Shown: positions 10,985-24,000 of the stretch, one piece after another
How the letters are laid out: the number at the start of each line of letters is the position of its first letter
Numbering within the stretch: position 1 is the stretch's first letter
Assembly: GCA_964036045.1 (NCBI GenBank)
Contig: OZ038380.1
Location: 9,137,913 to 9,201,912 of the forward strand
DNA from: Eutreptiella sp. 'Long Island Sound 2002'
Taxonomy: Eukaryota > Euglenozoa > Euglenophyceae > Eutreptiales > Eutreptiaceae
Length of the DNA stretch: 64,000 nt
Reading direction: 5' to 3'
Translations under genes and position numbers: made by a program
Notes under the pieces: generated by a model
Databases searched by the model: none
Told to the model about the DNA's origin: nothing
The model's input: only the letters and a program-made list of their open reading frames with translations

Positions 10985-12865
10985 TGTGAGTGCAGCATTG
11001 CCGCAAAAAACATACGGTGAGGCCCCAGTTTTGTGTGTAATAATGATTTACCACAGTCCAATCATGACTTCTGCACAAAAACTGCATGGCCAAGACCGAG
11101 CCAGTTTTGGGGCACAGTGGCCACAATGTGGGGCACAAATAGGGAGTGCAGCATTGCCGCAAAAAACACATGGTTAGACCCCAGTTTTGTGTGTAATAAT
11201 GATTTACCACAGTCCAATCATGACTTCTGCACAAAAACGGCATGGCCAAGACCGAGCCAGTTTTGGGGCATAGTGGCCACAATGTGCGGCACAAACTGTG
11301 AGTGCAGCATTGCCGCAAAAAACATACGGTGAGGCCCCAGTTTTGTGTGTAATAATGATTTACCACAGTCCAATCATGACTTCTGCACAAAAGCTGCATG
11401 GCCAAGACCGAGCCAGTTTTGGGGCATAGTGGCCACAATGTGCGGCACAAACTGTGAGTGCAGCATTGCCGCAAAAAACATACGGTGAGGCCCCAGTTTT
11501 GTGTGTAATAATGATTTACCACAGTCCAATCCTGACTTCTGCACAAAAACTGCATGGCCAAGACCGAGCCAGTTTTGGGGCATAGTGGCCACAATGTGCG
11601 GCACAAACTGTGAGTGCAGCATTGCCGCAAAAAACATACGGTGAGACCCCAGTTTTGTGTGTAATAATGATTTACCACAGTCCAACCATGACTTCTGCAC
11701 AAAAACTGCATGGCCAAGACAGAGCCAGTTTTGGGGCATAGTGGCCACAATGTGGGGCACAAACTGTGAGTGCAGCATTGCCGCAAAAAACACATGGTGA
11801 GACCCCAGTTTTGTGTGTAATAATGATTTACCACAGTCCAATCATGACTTCTGCACAAAAACTGCATGGCCAAGACCGAGCCAGTTTTGGGGCATAGTGG
11901 CCACAATGTGCGGCACAAACTGTGAGTGCAGCATTGCCGCAAAAAACATACGGTGAGGCCCCAGTTTTGTGTGTAATAATGATTTACCACAGTCCAATCA
12001 TGACTTCTGCACAAAAACTGCATGGCCAAGACCGAGCCAGTTTTGGGGCATAGTGGCCACAATGTGGGGCACAAACTGTGAGTGCAGCATTGCCGCGTAA
12101 AACATACGGTGAGGCCCCAGTTTTGTGTGTAATAATGATTTACCACAGTCCAATCATGACTTCTGCACAAAAACTGCATGGCCAAGACCGAGCCAGTTTT
12201 GGGGCACAGTGGCCACAATGTGGGGCACAAATAGGGAGTGCAGCATTGCCGCAAAAAACACATGGTTAGACCCCAGTTTTGTGTGTAATAATGATTTACC
12301 ACAGTCCAATCATGACTTCTGCACAAAAACGGCATGGCCAAGACCGAGCCAGTTTTGGGGCATAGTGGCCACAATGTGCGGCACAAACTGTGAGTGCAGC
12401 ATTGCCGCAAAAAACATACGGTGAGGCCCCAGTTTTGTGTGTAATAATGATTTACCACAGTCCAATCATGACTTCTGCACAAAGGCTGCATGGCCAAGAC
12501 CGAGCCAGTTTTGGGGCATAGTGGCCACAATGTGCGGCACAAACTGTGAGTGCAGCATTGCCGCAAAAAACATACGGTGAGGCCCCAGTTTTGTGTGTAA
12601 TAATGATTTACCACAGTCCAATCCTGACTTCTGCACAAAAACTGCATGGCCAAGACCGAGCCAGTTTTGGGGCATAGTGGCCACAATGTGCGGCACAAAC
12701 TGTGAGTGCAGCATTGCCGCAAAAAACATACGGTGAGACCCCAGTTTTGTGTGTAATAATGATTTACCACAGTCCAACCATGACTTCTGCACAAAAACTG
12801 CATGGCCAAGACAGAGCCAGTTTTGGGGCATAGTGGCCACAATGTGGGGCACAAACTGTGAGTGC
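10985..12865 (+). repeat. 7-mer higher-order repeat, period 1,092 bp
   Basis: About 10,985-11,770 matches 12,077-12,865 at an offset of 1,092 bp. A private marker, caatcctgac in place of caatcatgac, sits at 11,531 and 12,623. The second copy carries a private gccgcgtaaaac at about 12,095. Confidence 0.8.
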
Positions 12866-12949
12866 AGCATTGCCGCAAAAAACATACGGTGAGGCCCCAG
12901 TTTTGTGTGTAATAATGATTTACCACAGTCCAATCATGACTTCTGCACA

Positions 12950-13280
12950 AAAACTGCATGCCCAAGACCGAGCCAGTTTTGGGGCATAGTGGCCACAATG
13001 TGCGGCACAAACTGTGAGTGCAGCATTGCCGCAAAAAACATACGGTGAGGCCCCAGTTTTGTGTGTAATAATGATTTACCACAGTCCAATCATGACTTCT
13101 GCACAAAAACTGCATGGCCAAGACCGAGCCAGTTTTGGGGCATAGTGGCCACAATGTGCGGCACAAACTGTGAGTGCAGCATTGCCGCAAAAAACATACG
13201 GTGAGGCCCCAGTTTTGTGTGTAATAATGATTTACCACAGTCCAATCATGACTTCTGCACAAAAACTGCATGCCCAAGAC
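12950..13280 (+). repeat. Dimer repeat, period 312 bp
   Basis: The variant ctgcatgcccaag (normally ctgcatggccaag) occurs at 12,961 and 13,273, 312 bp apart, with an unmarked monomer between. This is the smallest alternating HOR I saw in the left half. Confidence 0.55.
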
Positions 13281-13425
13281 CGAGCCAGTTTTGGGGCATA
13301 GTGGCCACAATGTGCGGCACAAACTGTGAGTGCAGCATTGCCGCAAAAAACATACGGTGAGGCCCCAGTTTTGTGTGTAATAATGATTTACCACAGTCCA
13401 ACCATGACTTCTGCACAAAAACTGC

Positions 13426-13980
13426 ATGGCCAAGACCGAGCAGTTTTTGGGCACAGTGGCCACAATGTGGTGCACAAACAGTGAGTGCAGCATTGCCGCA
13501 AAATACACATGGTTGGACCCCAGTTTTGTGTGCAATAATGATTTACCACAGTCCAACTATGACTTCTGCACAAAGGCTGCATGGCCAAGACCGAGCCAGT
13601 TTTGGGGCACAGTGGCCACAATGTGGGGCACAAACTGTGAGTGCAGCATTGGCGCAAAAAACACATGGTGTGACCCCAGTTTTGTGTGTAATAATGATTT
13701 ACCACAGTCCAACCATGACTTCTGCACAAAGGCTGCATAGCCAAGACCGAGCCAGTTTTGGAGCATTTTGACCACAATGTGGGGCACAAACAGTGAGTGC
13801 AGCATTGCCGCAAAAAACACATGGTGAGACCCCAGTTTTGTGTGCAATAATGATTCACCACAGTCCAATCATGACTTTGCACAAAGGCTACATGGCCAAG
13901 ACCGAGCCAGTTTTGGAGCATTGTGACCACAATGTGGGGCACAAACAGTGAGTGCAGCATTGCCGCAAAAAGCACGTGGT
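13426..13980 (+). repeat. Marked cassette with 1-bp deletion, copy 2
   Basis: This repeats the rare-variant set of 5,938-6,340, including the missing C in gagcagttttt (near 13,441). It is followed by a private 1-bp deletion in catgactttgc (near 13,876). The shared deletion means the two cassettes descend from one event, so a block moved or was duplicated over 7.5 kb. Confidence 0.75.
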
Positions 13981-16234
13981 GAGACCCGAGTTTTGTGTGT
14001 AATAATGATTTACCACAGTCCAACCATGACTTCTGCACAAAAACTGCATGGCCAAGACCGAGCCAGTTTTGGGGCATAGTGGCCACAATGTGGGGCACAA
14101 ACTGTGAGTGCAGCATTGCCGCAAAAAACATACGGTGAGGCCCCAGTTTTGTGTGTAATAATGATTTACCACAGTCCAACCATGACTTCTGCACAAAAAC
14201 TGCATGGCCAAGACCGAGCCAGTTTTGGGGCATAGTGGCCACAATGTGGGGCACAAACTGTGTGTGCAGCATTGCCGCAAAAAACATACGGTGAGGCCCC
14301 AGTTTTGTGTGTAATAATGATGTACCACAGTCCAATCATGACTTCTGCACAAAAACTGCATGGCCAAGACCGAGCCAGTTTTGGGGCACAGTGGCCACAA
14401 TGTGCGGCACAAACTGTGAGTGCAGCATTGCCGCAAAAAACATACGGTGAGGCCCCAGTTTTGTGTGTAATAATGATTTACCACAGTCCAATCATGACTT
14501 CTGCACAAAGGCTGCATGGCCAAGACCGAGCCAGTTTTGGGGCATAGTGGCCACAATGTGGGGCACAAACTGTGAGTGCAGCATTGCCCGAAAAAACATA
14601 CGGTGAGGCCCCAGTTTTGTGTGTAATAATGATTTACCACAGTCCAACCATGACTTCTGCACAAAGGCTGCATGGCCAAGACCGAGCCAGTTTTGGGGCA
14701 CAGTGGCCACAATGTGGGGCACAAACTGTGAGTGCAGCATTGTCGCAAAAAACACATGGTGAGACCCCAGTTTTGTGTGTAATAATGATTTACCACAGTC
14801 CAACCATGACTTCTGCACAAAGGCTGCATGGCCAAGACCGAGCCAGTTTTGGAGCATTGTGACCACAATGTGGGGCACAAACAGTGAGTGCAGCATTGCC
14901 GCAAAAAACACATGGTTAGACCCCAGTTTTGTGTGTAATAATGATTCGCCACAGTCCAATCATGACTTCTGCACAAAGGCTGCATGGCCAAGACCGAGCC
15001 AGTTTTGGAGCATTGTGACCACAATGTGGGGCACAAACAGTGAGTGCAGCATTGCCGCAAAAAACACATGGTTAGACCCCAGTTTTGTGTGTAATAATGA
15101 TTTACCACAGTCCAATCATGACTTCTGCACAAAAACTGCATGGCCAAGACAGAGCCAGTTTTGGGGCATAGTGGCCACAATGTGGGGCACAAACAGTGAG
15201 TGCAGCATTGCCGCAAAAAACACATGGTGAGACCCCAGTTTTGTGTGTAATAATGATTTACCACAGTCCAACCATGACTTCTGCACAAAGGCTGCATGGC
15301 CAAGACCGAGCCAGTTTTGGAGCATTGTGACCACAATGTGGGGCACAAACAGTGAGTGCAGCATTGCCGCAAAAAACACATGGTGAGACCCCAGTTTTGT
15401 GTGTAATAATGATTTACCACAGTCCAACCATGACTTCTGCACAAAAACTGCATGGCCAAGACAGAGCCAGATTTGGGGCATAGTGGCCACAATGTGGGGC
15501 ACAAACAGTGAGTGCAGCATTGCCGCAAAAAACACATGGTTAGACCCCAGTTTTGTGTGTAATAATGATTTACCACAGTCCAATCATGACTTCTGCACAA
15601 AAACTGCATGCCCAAGACCGAGCCAGTTTTGGGGCACAGTGGCCACAATGTGGGGCACAAACAGTGAGTGCAGCATTGCCGCAAAAAACATACGGTGAGG
15701 CCCCAGTTTTGTGTGTAATAATGATTTACCACAGTCCAATCATGACTTCTGCACAAAAACTGCATGGCCAAGACCGAGCGAGTTTTGGGGCATAGTGGCC
15801 ACAATGTGCGGCACAAACTGTGAGTGCAGCATTGCCGCAAAAAAAATACGGTGAGACCCGAGTTTTGTGTGTAATAATGATTTACCACAGTCCAACCATG
15901 ACTTCTGCACAAAAACTGCATGGCCAAGACCGAGCCAGTTTTGGGGCACAGTGGCCACAATGTGGTGCACAAACAGTGAGTGCAGCATTGCCGCAAAAAA
16001 CACATGGTGAGACCCCAGTTTTGTGTGTAATAATGATTTACCACAGTCCAACCATGACTTCTGCACAAAGGCTGCATGGCCAAGACCGAGCCAGTTTTGG
16101 AGCATTGTGACCACAATGTGGGGCACAAACAGTGAGTGCAGCATTGCCGCAAAAAACACATGGTGAGACCCCAGTTTTGTGTGCAATAATGATTTACCAC
16201 AGTCCAACCATGACTTCTGCACAAAAACTGCATG

Positions 16235-17068
16235 GCCAAGACGGAGCCAGATTTGGGGCATAGTGGCCACAATGTGGGGCACAAACAGTGAGTGCAGCAT
16301 TGCCGCAAAAAACACATGGTGAGACCCCAGTTTTGTGTGTAATAATGATTTACCACAGTCCACCCATGACTTCTGCACAAAAACTGCATGCCCAAGACCG
16401 AGCCAGTTTTGGGGCATAGTGGCCACAATGTGCGGCACAAACTGTGAGTGCAGCATTGCCGCAAAAAACATACGGTGAGGCCCCAGTTTTGTGTGTAATA
16501 ATGATTTACCACAGTCCAATCATGACTTCTGCACAAATACTGCATGGCCAAGACCGAGCCAGTTTTGGGGCATAGTGGCCACAATGTGGGGCACAAACTG
16601 TGAGTGCAGCATTGCCGGAAAAAACATACGGTGAGGCCCCAGTTTTGTGTGTAATAATGATTTACCACAGTCCAATCATGACTTCTGCACAAATACTGCA
16701 TGGCCAAGACGGAGCCAGATTTGGGGCATAGTGGCCACAATGTGGGGCACAAACAGTGAGTGCAGCATTGCCGCAAAAAACACATGGTGAGACCCCAGTT
16801 TTGTGTGTAATAATGATTTACCACAGTCCACCCATGACTTCTGCACAAAAACTGCATGCCCAAGACCGAGCCAGTTTTGGGGCATAGTGGCCACAATGTG
16901 CGGCACAAACTGTGAGTGCAGCATTGCCGCAAAAAACATACGGTGAGGCCCCAGTTTTGTGTGTAATAATGATTTACCACAGTCCAATCATGACTTCTGC
17001 ACAAAAACTGCATGGCCAAGACCGAGCCAGTTTTGGGGCATAGTGGCCACAATGTGCGGCACAAACTG
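16235..17068 (+). repeat. 3-mer repeat, period 468 bp
   Basis: The block acggagccagatttgg occurs at 16,241 and 16,709, and cagtccacccatg near 16,355 and 16,823. Both spacings are 468 bp. Confidence 0.7.
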
Positions 17069-19269
17069 TGAGTGCAGCATTGCCGCAAAAAAAATACGGT
17101 GAGACCCGAGTTTTGTGTGTAATAATGATTTACCACAGTCCAACCATGACTTCTGCACAAAAACTGCATGGCCAAGACCGAGCCAGTTTTGGGGCACAGT
17201 GGCCACAATGTGGTGCACAAACAGTGAGTGCAGCATTGCCGCAAAATACACATGGTTGGACCTCAGTTTTGTGTGCAATAATGATTTACCACAGTCCAAC
17301 TATGACTTCTGCACAAAGGCTGCATGGCCAAGACCGAGCCAGTTTTGGGGCACAGTGGCCACAATGTGCGGCACAAACTGTGAGTGCAGCATTGGCGCAA
17401 AAAACACATGGTGAGACCCCAGTTTTGTGTGTAATAATGATTTACCACAGTCCAACCATGACTTCTGCACAAAAGCTGCATGGCCAAGACCGAGCCAGTT
17501 TTGGAGCATTGTGACCACAATGTGGGGCACAAACAGTGAGTGCAGCATTGCCGCAAAAAGCACGTGGTGAGACCCCAGTTTTTTGTGTAATAATGATTTA
17601 CCACAGTCCAACCATGACTTCTGCACAAAAACTGCATGGCCAAGACCGAGCCAGTTTTGGGGCATAGTGGCCACAATGTGGGGCACAAAGTGTGAGTGCA
17701 GCATTGCCGCAAAAAACATACGGTGAGGCCCCAGTTTTGTGTGTAATAATGATTTACCACAGTCCAACCATGACTTCTGCACAAAAACTGCATGGCCAAG
17801 ACCGAGCCAGTTTTGGGGCATAGTGGCCACAATGTGGGGCACAAACTGTGAGTGCAGCATTGCCGCAAAAAACATACGGTGAGGCCCCAGTTTTGTGTGT
17901 AATAATGATTTACCACAGTCCAATCATGACTTCTGCACAAAAACTGCCTGGCCAAGACCGAGCCAGTTTTGGGGCACAGTGGCCACAATGTGGGGCACAA
18001 ACTGTGAGTGCAGCATTGCCGCAAAAAACATACGGTGAGGCCCCAGTTTTGTGTGTAATAATGATTTACCACAGTCCAATCATGACTTCTGCACAAAAAC
18101 TGCATGGCCAAGACCGAGCCAGTTTTGGGGCATAGTGGCCACAATGTGGGGCACAAACTGTGAGTGCAGCATTGCCGCAAAAAAAATACGGTGAGACCCG
18201 AGTTTTGTGTGTAATAATGATTTACCACAGTCCAACCATGACTTCTGCACAAAGGCTGCATGGCCAAGACCGAGCCAGTTTTGGGGCACAGTGGCCACAA
18301 TGTGGGGCACAAACTGTGAGTGCAGCATTGTCGCAAAAAACACATGGTGAGACCCCAGTTTTGTGTGTAATAATGATTTACCACAGTCCAACCATGACTT
18401 CTGCACAAAGGCTGCATGGCCAAGACCGAGCCAGTTTTGGAGCATTGTGACCACAATGTGGGGCACAAACAGTGAGTGCAGCATTGCCGCAAAAAACACA
18501 TGGTGAGACCCCAGTTTTGTGTGCAATTATGATTCACCACAGTCGAATCATGACTTCTGCACAAAGGCTGCATGGCCAAGACCGAGCCAGTTTTGGAGCA
18601 TTGTGACCACAATGTGGGGCACAAACAGTGAGTGCAGCATTGCCGCAAAAAGCATATGGTGAGACCCCAGTTTTGTGTGTAATAATGATTTACCACAGTC
18701 CAACCATGAATTCTGCACAAAAACTGCATGGCCAAGACCGAGCCAGTTTTGGGGCATAGTGGCCACAATGTGGGGCACAAAGTGTGAGTACAGCATTGCC
18801 GCAAAAAACATACGGTGAGGCCCCAGTTTTGTGTGTAATAATGATTTACCACAGTCCAATAATGACTTCTGCACAAAAGCTGCATGGCCAAGACCGAGCC
18901 AGTTTTGGGGCACAGTGGCCACAATGTGCGGCACAAACAGTGAGTGCAGCATTGCCGCAAAAAACACGTGGTGAGACCCCAGTTTTGTGTGTAATAATGA
19001 TTTACCACAGTCCAATCATGACTTCTGCACAAAAACTGCATGGCCAAGACCGAGCCAGTTTTGGGGCATAGTGGCCACAATGTGGGGCACGAACTGTGAG
19101 TGCAGCATTGCCGCAAAAAACATACGGTGAGGCCCCAGTTTTGTGTGTAATAATGATTTACCACAGTCCAATCATGACTTCTGCACAAAAACTGCATGGC
19201 CAAGACCGAGCCAGTTTTGGGGCATAGTGGCCACAATGTGCGGCACAAACTGTGAGTGCAGCATTGCCG

Positions 19270-20680
19270 CAAAAAACATACGGTGAGGCCCCAGTTTTGT
19301 GTGTAATAATGATTTACCACAGTCCAATCATGACTTCTGCACAAAAACTGCATGGCCAAGACGGAGCCAGTTTTGGGGCATAGTGGCCACAATGTGCAGC
19401 GCAAACTGTGAGTGCAGCATTGCCGCAAAAAACATACGGTGAGACCCCAGTTTTGTGTGTAATAATGATTTACCACAGTCCAACCATGACTTCTGCACAA
19501 AAACTGCATGGCCAAGACCGAGCCAGTTTTGGGGCATAGTGGCCACAATGTGCGGCACAAACTGTGAGTGCAGCATTGCCGCAACAAACATACGGTGAGA
19601 CCCCAGTTTTGTGTGTAATAATGATTTACCACAGTCCAACCATGACTTCTGCACAAAGGCTGCATGGCCAAGACCGAGCCAGTTTTGGGGCACAGTGGCC
19701 ACAATGTGGGGCACAAACTGTGAGTGCAGCATTGCCGCAAAAAACATACGGTGAGGCCCCAGTTTTGTGTGTAATAATGATTTACCACAGTCCAATCATG
19801 ACTTCTGCACAAAAACTGCATGGCCAAGACCGAGCCAGTTTTGGGGCATAGTGGCCACAATGCGCGGCACAAACTGTGAGTGCAGCATTGCCGCAAAAAA
19901 CATACGGTGAGGCCCCAGTTTTGTGTGTAATAATGATTTACCACAGTCCAATCATGACTTCTGCACAAAAACTGCATGGCCAAGACGGAGCCAGTTTTGG
20001 GGCATAGTGGCCACAATGTGCAGCGCAAACTGTGAGTGCAGCATTGCCGCAAAAAACATACGGTGAGGCCCCAGTTTTGTGTGTAATAATGATTTACCAC
20101 AGTCCAATCATGACTTCTGCACAAAAACTGCATGGCCAAGACGGAGCCAGTTTTGGGGCATAGTGGCCACAATGTGCAGCGCAAACTGTGAGTGCAGCAT
20201 TGCCGCAAAAAACATACGGTGAGACCCCAGTTTTGTGTGTAATAATGATTTACCACAGTCCAACCATGACTTCTGCACAAAAACTGCATGGCCAAGACCG
20301 AGCCAGTTTTGGGGCATAGTGGCCACAATGTGCGGCACAAACTGTGAGTGCAGCATTGCCGCAACAAACACACGGTGAGACCCCAGTTTTGTGTGTAATA
20401 ATGATTTACCACAGTCCAATCATGACTTCTGCACAAAGGCTGCATGGCCAAGACCGAGCCAGTTTTGGGGCACAGTGGCCACAATGTGGGGCACAAACTG
20501 TGAGTGCAGCATTGCCGCAAAAAACATACGGTGAGGCCCCAGTTTTGTGTGTAATAATGATTTACCACAGTCCAATCATGACTTCTGCACAAAAACTGCA
20601 TGGCCAAGACCGAGCCAGTTTTGGGGCATAGTGGCCACAATGCGCGGCACAAACTGTGAGTGCAGCATTGCCGCAAAAAA
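19270..20680 (+). repeat. 5-mer repeat, period 780 bp
   Basis: About 19,270-19,900 recurs at 20,050-20,680. The shared markers are tgtgcagcgcaaac, the acaacaaac variant and atgcgcggcac, each 780 bp apart. A few substitutions separate the copies, such as catacgg versus cacacgg. Confidence 0.7.
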
Positions 20681-21099
20681 CATACGGTGAGACCCCAGTT
20701 TTGTGTGCAATAATGATTTACCACAGTCCAACCATGACTTCTGCACAAAGGCTGCATGGCCAAGACCGAGCCAGTTTTCAGGCACAGTGGCCACAATGTG
20801 GGGCACAAACTGTGAGTGCAGCATTGCCGCAAAAAACACATGGTGAGACCCCAGTTTTGTGTGTAATAATGATTTACCACAGTCCAATCATGACTTCTGC
20901 ACAAAGGCTGCATGGCCAAGACCGAGCCAGTTTTGGGGCACAGTGACCACAATGTGGGGCACAAACTGTGAGTGCAGCATTGCCGCAAAAAACACATGGT
21001 GAGACCCTAGTTTGGTGTGTAATAATGATTTACCACAGTCCAACCATGACTTCTGCACAAAGGCTGCATGGCCAAGACCGACCCAGTTTTGGAGCATTG

Positions 21100-24000
21100 T
21101 GACCACAATGAGGGGCACAAACAGTGAGTGCAGCATTGCCGCAAAAAACACATGGTGAGGCCCCAGTTTTGTGTGCAATAATGATTTACCACAGTCCAAT
21201 CATGACTTCTGCACAAAGGCTGCATGGCCAAGACCGAGCCAGCTTTGGGGCACAGTGGCCACAATGTGGGGCACAAACAGTGAGTGCAGCATTGCCGCAA
21301 AATACACGTGGTTAGACCCCAGTTTTGTGTGCAATAATGATTTACCACAGTCCAACCGTGACTTCTGCACAAAGGCTGCATGGCCAAGACGGAGCCAGTT
21401 TTGGAGCATTGTGACCACAATGTGGGGCACAGACTGTGAGTGCAGCATTGCCGCAAAAAACACATGGTGTGACCCCAGTTTTGTGTGCAATAATGATTTA
21501 CCACAGTCCAATCATGACTTCTGCACAAAGGCTGCATGGCCAAGACCGAGCCAGTTTTGGAGCATTGTGACCACAATGTGGGGCACAAAGTGTGAGTGCA
21601 GCATTGCCGCAAAAAACACATGGTGGGACCCCAGTTTTGTGTGTAATAATGATTTACCACAGTCCAACAATGACTTCTGCACAAAAACTACATGGCCAAG
21701 ACCGAGCCAGTTTTGGGGCACAGTGGCCACAATGTGGGGCACAAACTGTGAGTGCAGCATTGCCGCAAAAAACATACGGTGAGGCCCCAGTTTTGTGTGT
21801 AATAATGATTTACCACAGTCCAATCATGACTTCTGCACAAAAACTGCATGGCCAAGACCGAGCCAGTTTTGGGGCATAGTGGCCACAATGTGGGGCACAA
21901 ACTGTGAGTGCAGCATTGCCGCAAAAAACACATGGTGAGACCCCTGTTTTGTGTGCAATAATGATTTACCACAGTCCAACCATGACTTCTGCACAAAGGC
22001 TGCATGGCCAAGACCCAGCCAGTTTCGGAGCATTGTGACCACAATGAGGGGCACAAACTGTGAGTGCAGCATTGCCGCAAAAAACACATGGTTAGACCCC
22101 AGTTTTGTGTGTAATAATGATTTACCACAGTCCAATCATGACTTCTGCACAAAGGATGCATGGCCAAGACCGAGCCAGTTTTGGGGCACAGTGGCCACAA
22201 TGTGGGGCACAAACAGTGAGTGCAGCATTGCCGCAAAAAACACATGGTGAGACCCCTGTTATGTGTGCAATAATGATTTACCACAGTCCAACCATGACTT
22301 CTGCACAAAAACTGCATGGCCAAGACCGAGCCAGTTTTGGAGCATTGTGACCACAATGAGGGGCACAAACTGTGAGTGCAGCATTGCGGCAAAAAACACT
22401 TGGTTAGACCCCAGTGTTGTGTGTAATAATGATTTACCACAGTCCAATCATGACTTCTGCACAAAGGATGCATGGCCAAGACCGAGCCAGTTTTGGGGCA
22501 CAGTGGCCACAATGTGGGGCACAAACAGTGAGTGCAGCATTGCCGCAAAAAACACATGGTGAGACCCCTGTTTTGTGTGCAATAATGATTTACCACAGTC
22601 CAACCATGACTTCTGCACAAAAACTGCATGGCCAAGACCGAGCCAGTTTTGGAGCATTGTGACCACAATGAGGGGCACAAACTGTGAGTGCAGCATTGCC
22701 GCAAAAAACACATGGTTAGACCCCAGTTTTGTGTGTAATAATGATTTACCACAGTCCAACCATGACTTCTGCACAAAGGCTGCATGGCCAAGACCGAGCC
22801 AGTTTTGGAGCATTGTGACCACAATGAGGGGCGCAAACTGTGAGTGCAGCATTGCCGCAAAAAACACATGGTTAGACCCCAGTTTTGTGTGTAATAATGA
22901 TTTACCACAGTCCAACCATGACCTCTGCACAAAGGCTGCATGGCCAAGACCGAGCCAGCTTTGGAGCATTGTGGCCACAATGTGGGGCACAAACAGTGAG
23001 TGCAGCATTGCCGCAAAATACACATGGTTAGACCCCAGTTTTGTGTGCAATAATGATTTACCACAGTCCAACCGTGATTTCTGCACAAAGGCTGCATGGC
23101 CAAGACGGAGCCAGTTTTGGGGCACAGTGACCACAATGTGGGGCACAAACTGTGAGTGCAGCATTGCCGCAAAAAGCACGTGCTGAGACCCCAGTTTTTG
23201 TGTGTAATAATGATTTACCACAGTCCAACCATGACTTCTGCACAAAGGCTGCATGGCCAAGACCGAGCCAGTTTTGGAGCATTGTGACCACAATGTGGGG
23301 CACAAACTGTCAGTGCAGCATTGCCGCAAAAAACACATGGTGTGACCCCAGTTTTGTGTGTAATAATGATTTACCACAGTCCAACCATGACTTCTGCACA
23401 AAGGCTGCATGGCCAAGACCGAGCCAGTTTTGGGGCATAGTGGCCACAATGCGCGGCACAAACTGTGAGTGCAGCATTGCCGCAAAAAACACATGGTTAG
23501 ACCCCAGTTTTGTGTGCAATAATGATTTACCACAGTCCAACCGTGATTTCTGCACAAAGGCTGCATGGCCAAGACGGAGCCAGTTTTGGGGCACAGTGAC
23601 CACAATGTGGGGCACAAACTGTGAGTGCAGCATTGCCGCAAAAAGCACGTGCTGAGACCCCAGTTTTTGTGTGTAATAATGATTTACCACAGTCCAACCA
23701 TGACTTCTGCACAAAGGCTGCATGGCCAAGACCGACCCAGTTTTGGAGCATTGTGACCACAATGAGGGGCACAAACAGTGAGTGCAGCATTGCCGCAAAA
23801 AACGCATGGTGAGGCCCCAGTTTTGTGTGCAATAATGATTTACCACAGTCCAATCATGACTTCTGCACAAAGGCTGCATGGCCAAGACCGAGCCAGCTTT
23901 GGGGCACAGTGGCCACAATGTGGGGCACAAACAGTGAGTGCAGCATTGCCGCAAAATACACGTGGTTAGACCCCAGTTTTGTGTGCAATAATGATTTACC

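Larger units (their letters stand above)
13981..21000 (+). repeat. Mixed class A, B and C monomers
   Basis: Classes alternate every one to three monomers. Local markers include gccagatttgg, cagtccaccc, tgtgcagcgcaaac, atgcgcggcac and acaacaaacatacgg. It lacks the aaatagggag variant of the left domain. Confidence 0.65.

Noticed and set aside
6849-13556. Minus-strand open stretch of 2,235 codons (and similar ones at 13,888-17,253, 17,263-20,997, 29,182-35,667, 38,524-47,292, 47,559-56,159 and 57,858-63,986) as a giant repeat protein gene
   Set aside because: The openness follows from 156 being 3 x 52. The stretch passes from one frame to another at the 1-bp deletion near 13,441 and remains open, which a conserved protein would not tolerate. 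Overlapping frames on both strands are equally open, and there is no unique N- or C-terminus, promoter or splice structure.
22010-22050. Possible CENP-B box in monomers reading agtttcggagc
   Set aside because: TTCG is followed at the right distance by A, but the required CGGG is absent (GTGA or GTGG instead). The TTCG itself is a rare substitution of tttTgg, also seen near 31,080, 45,121, 46,528, 51,361 and 52,921.
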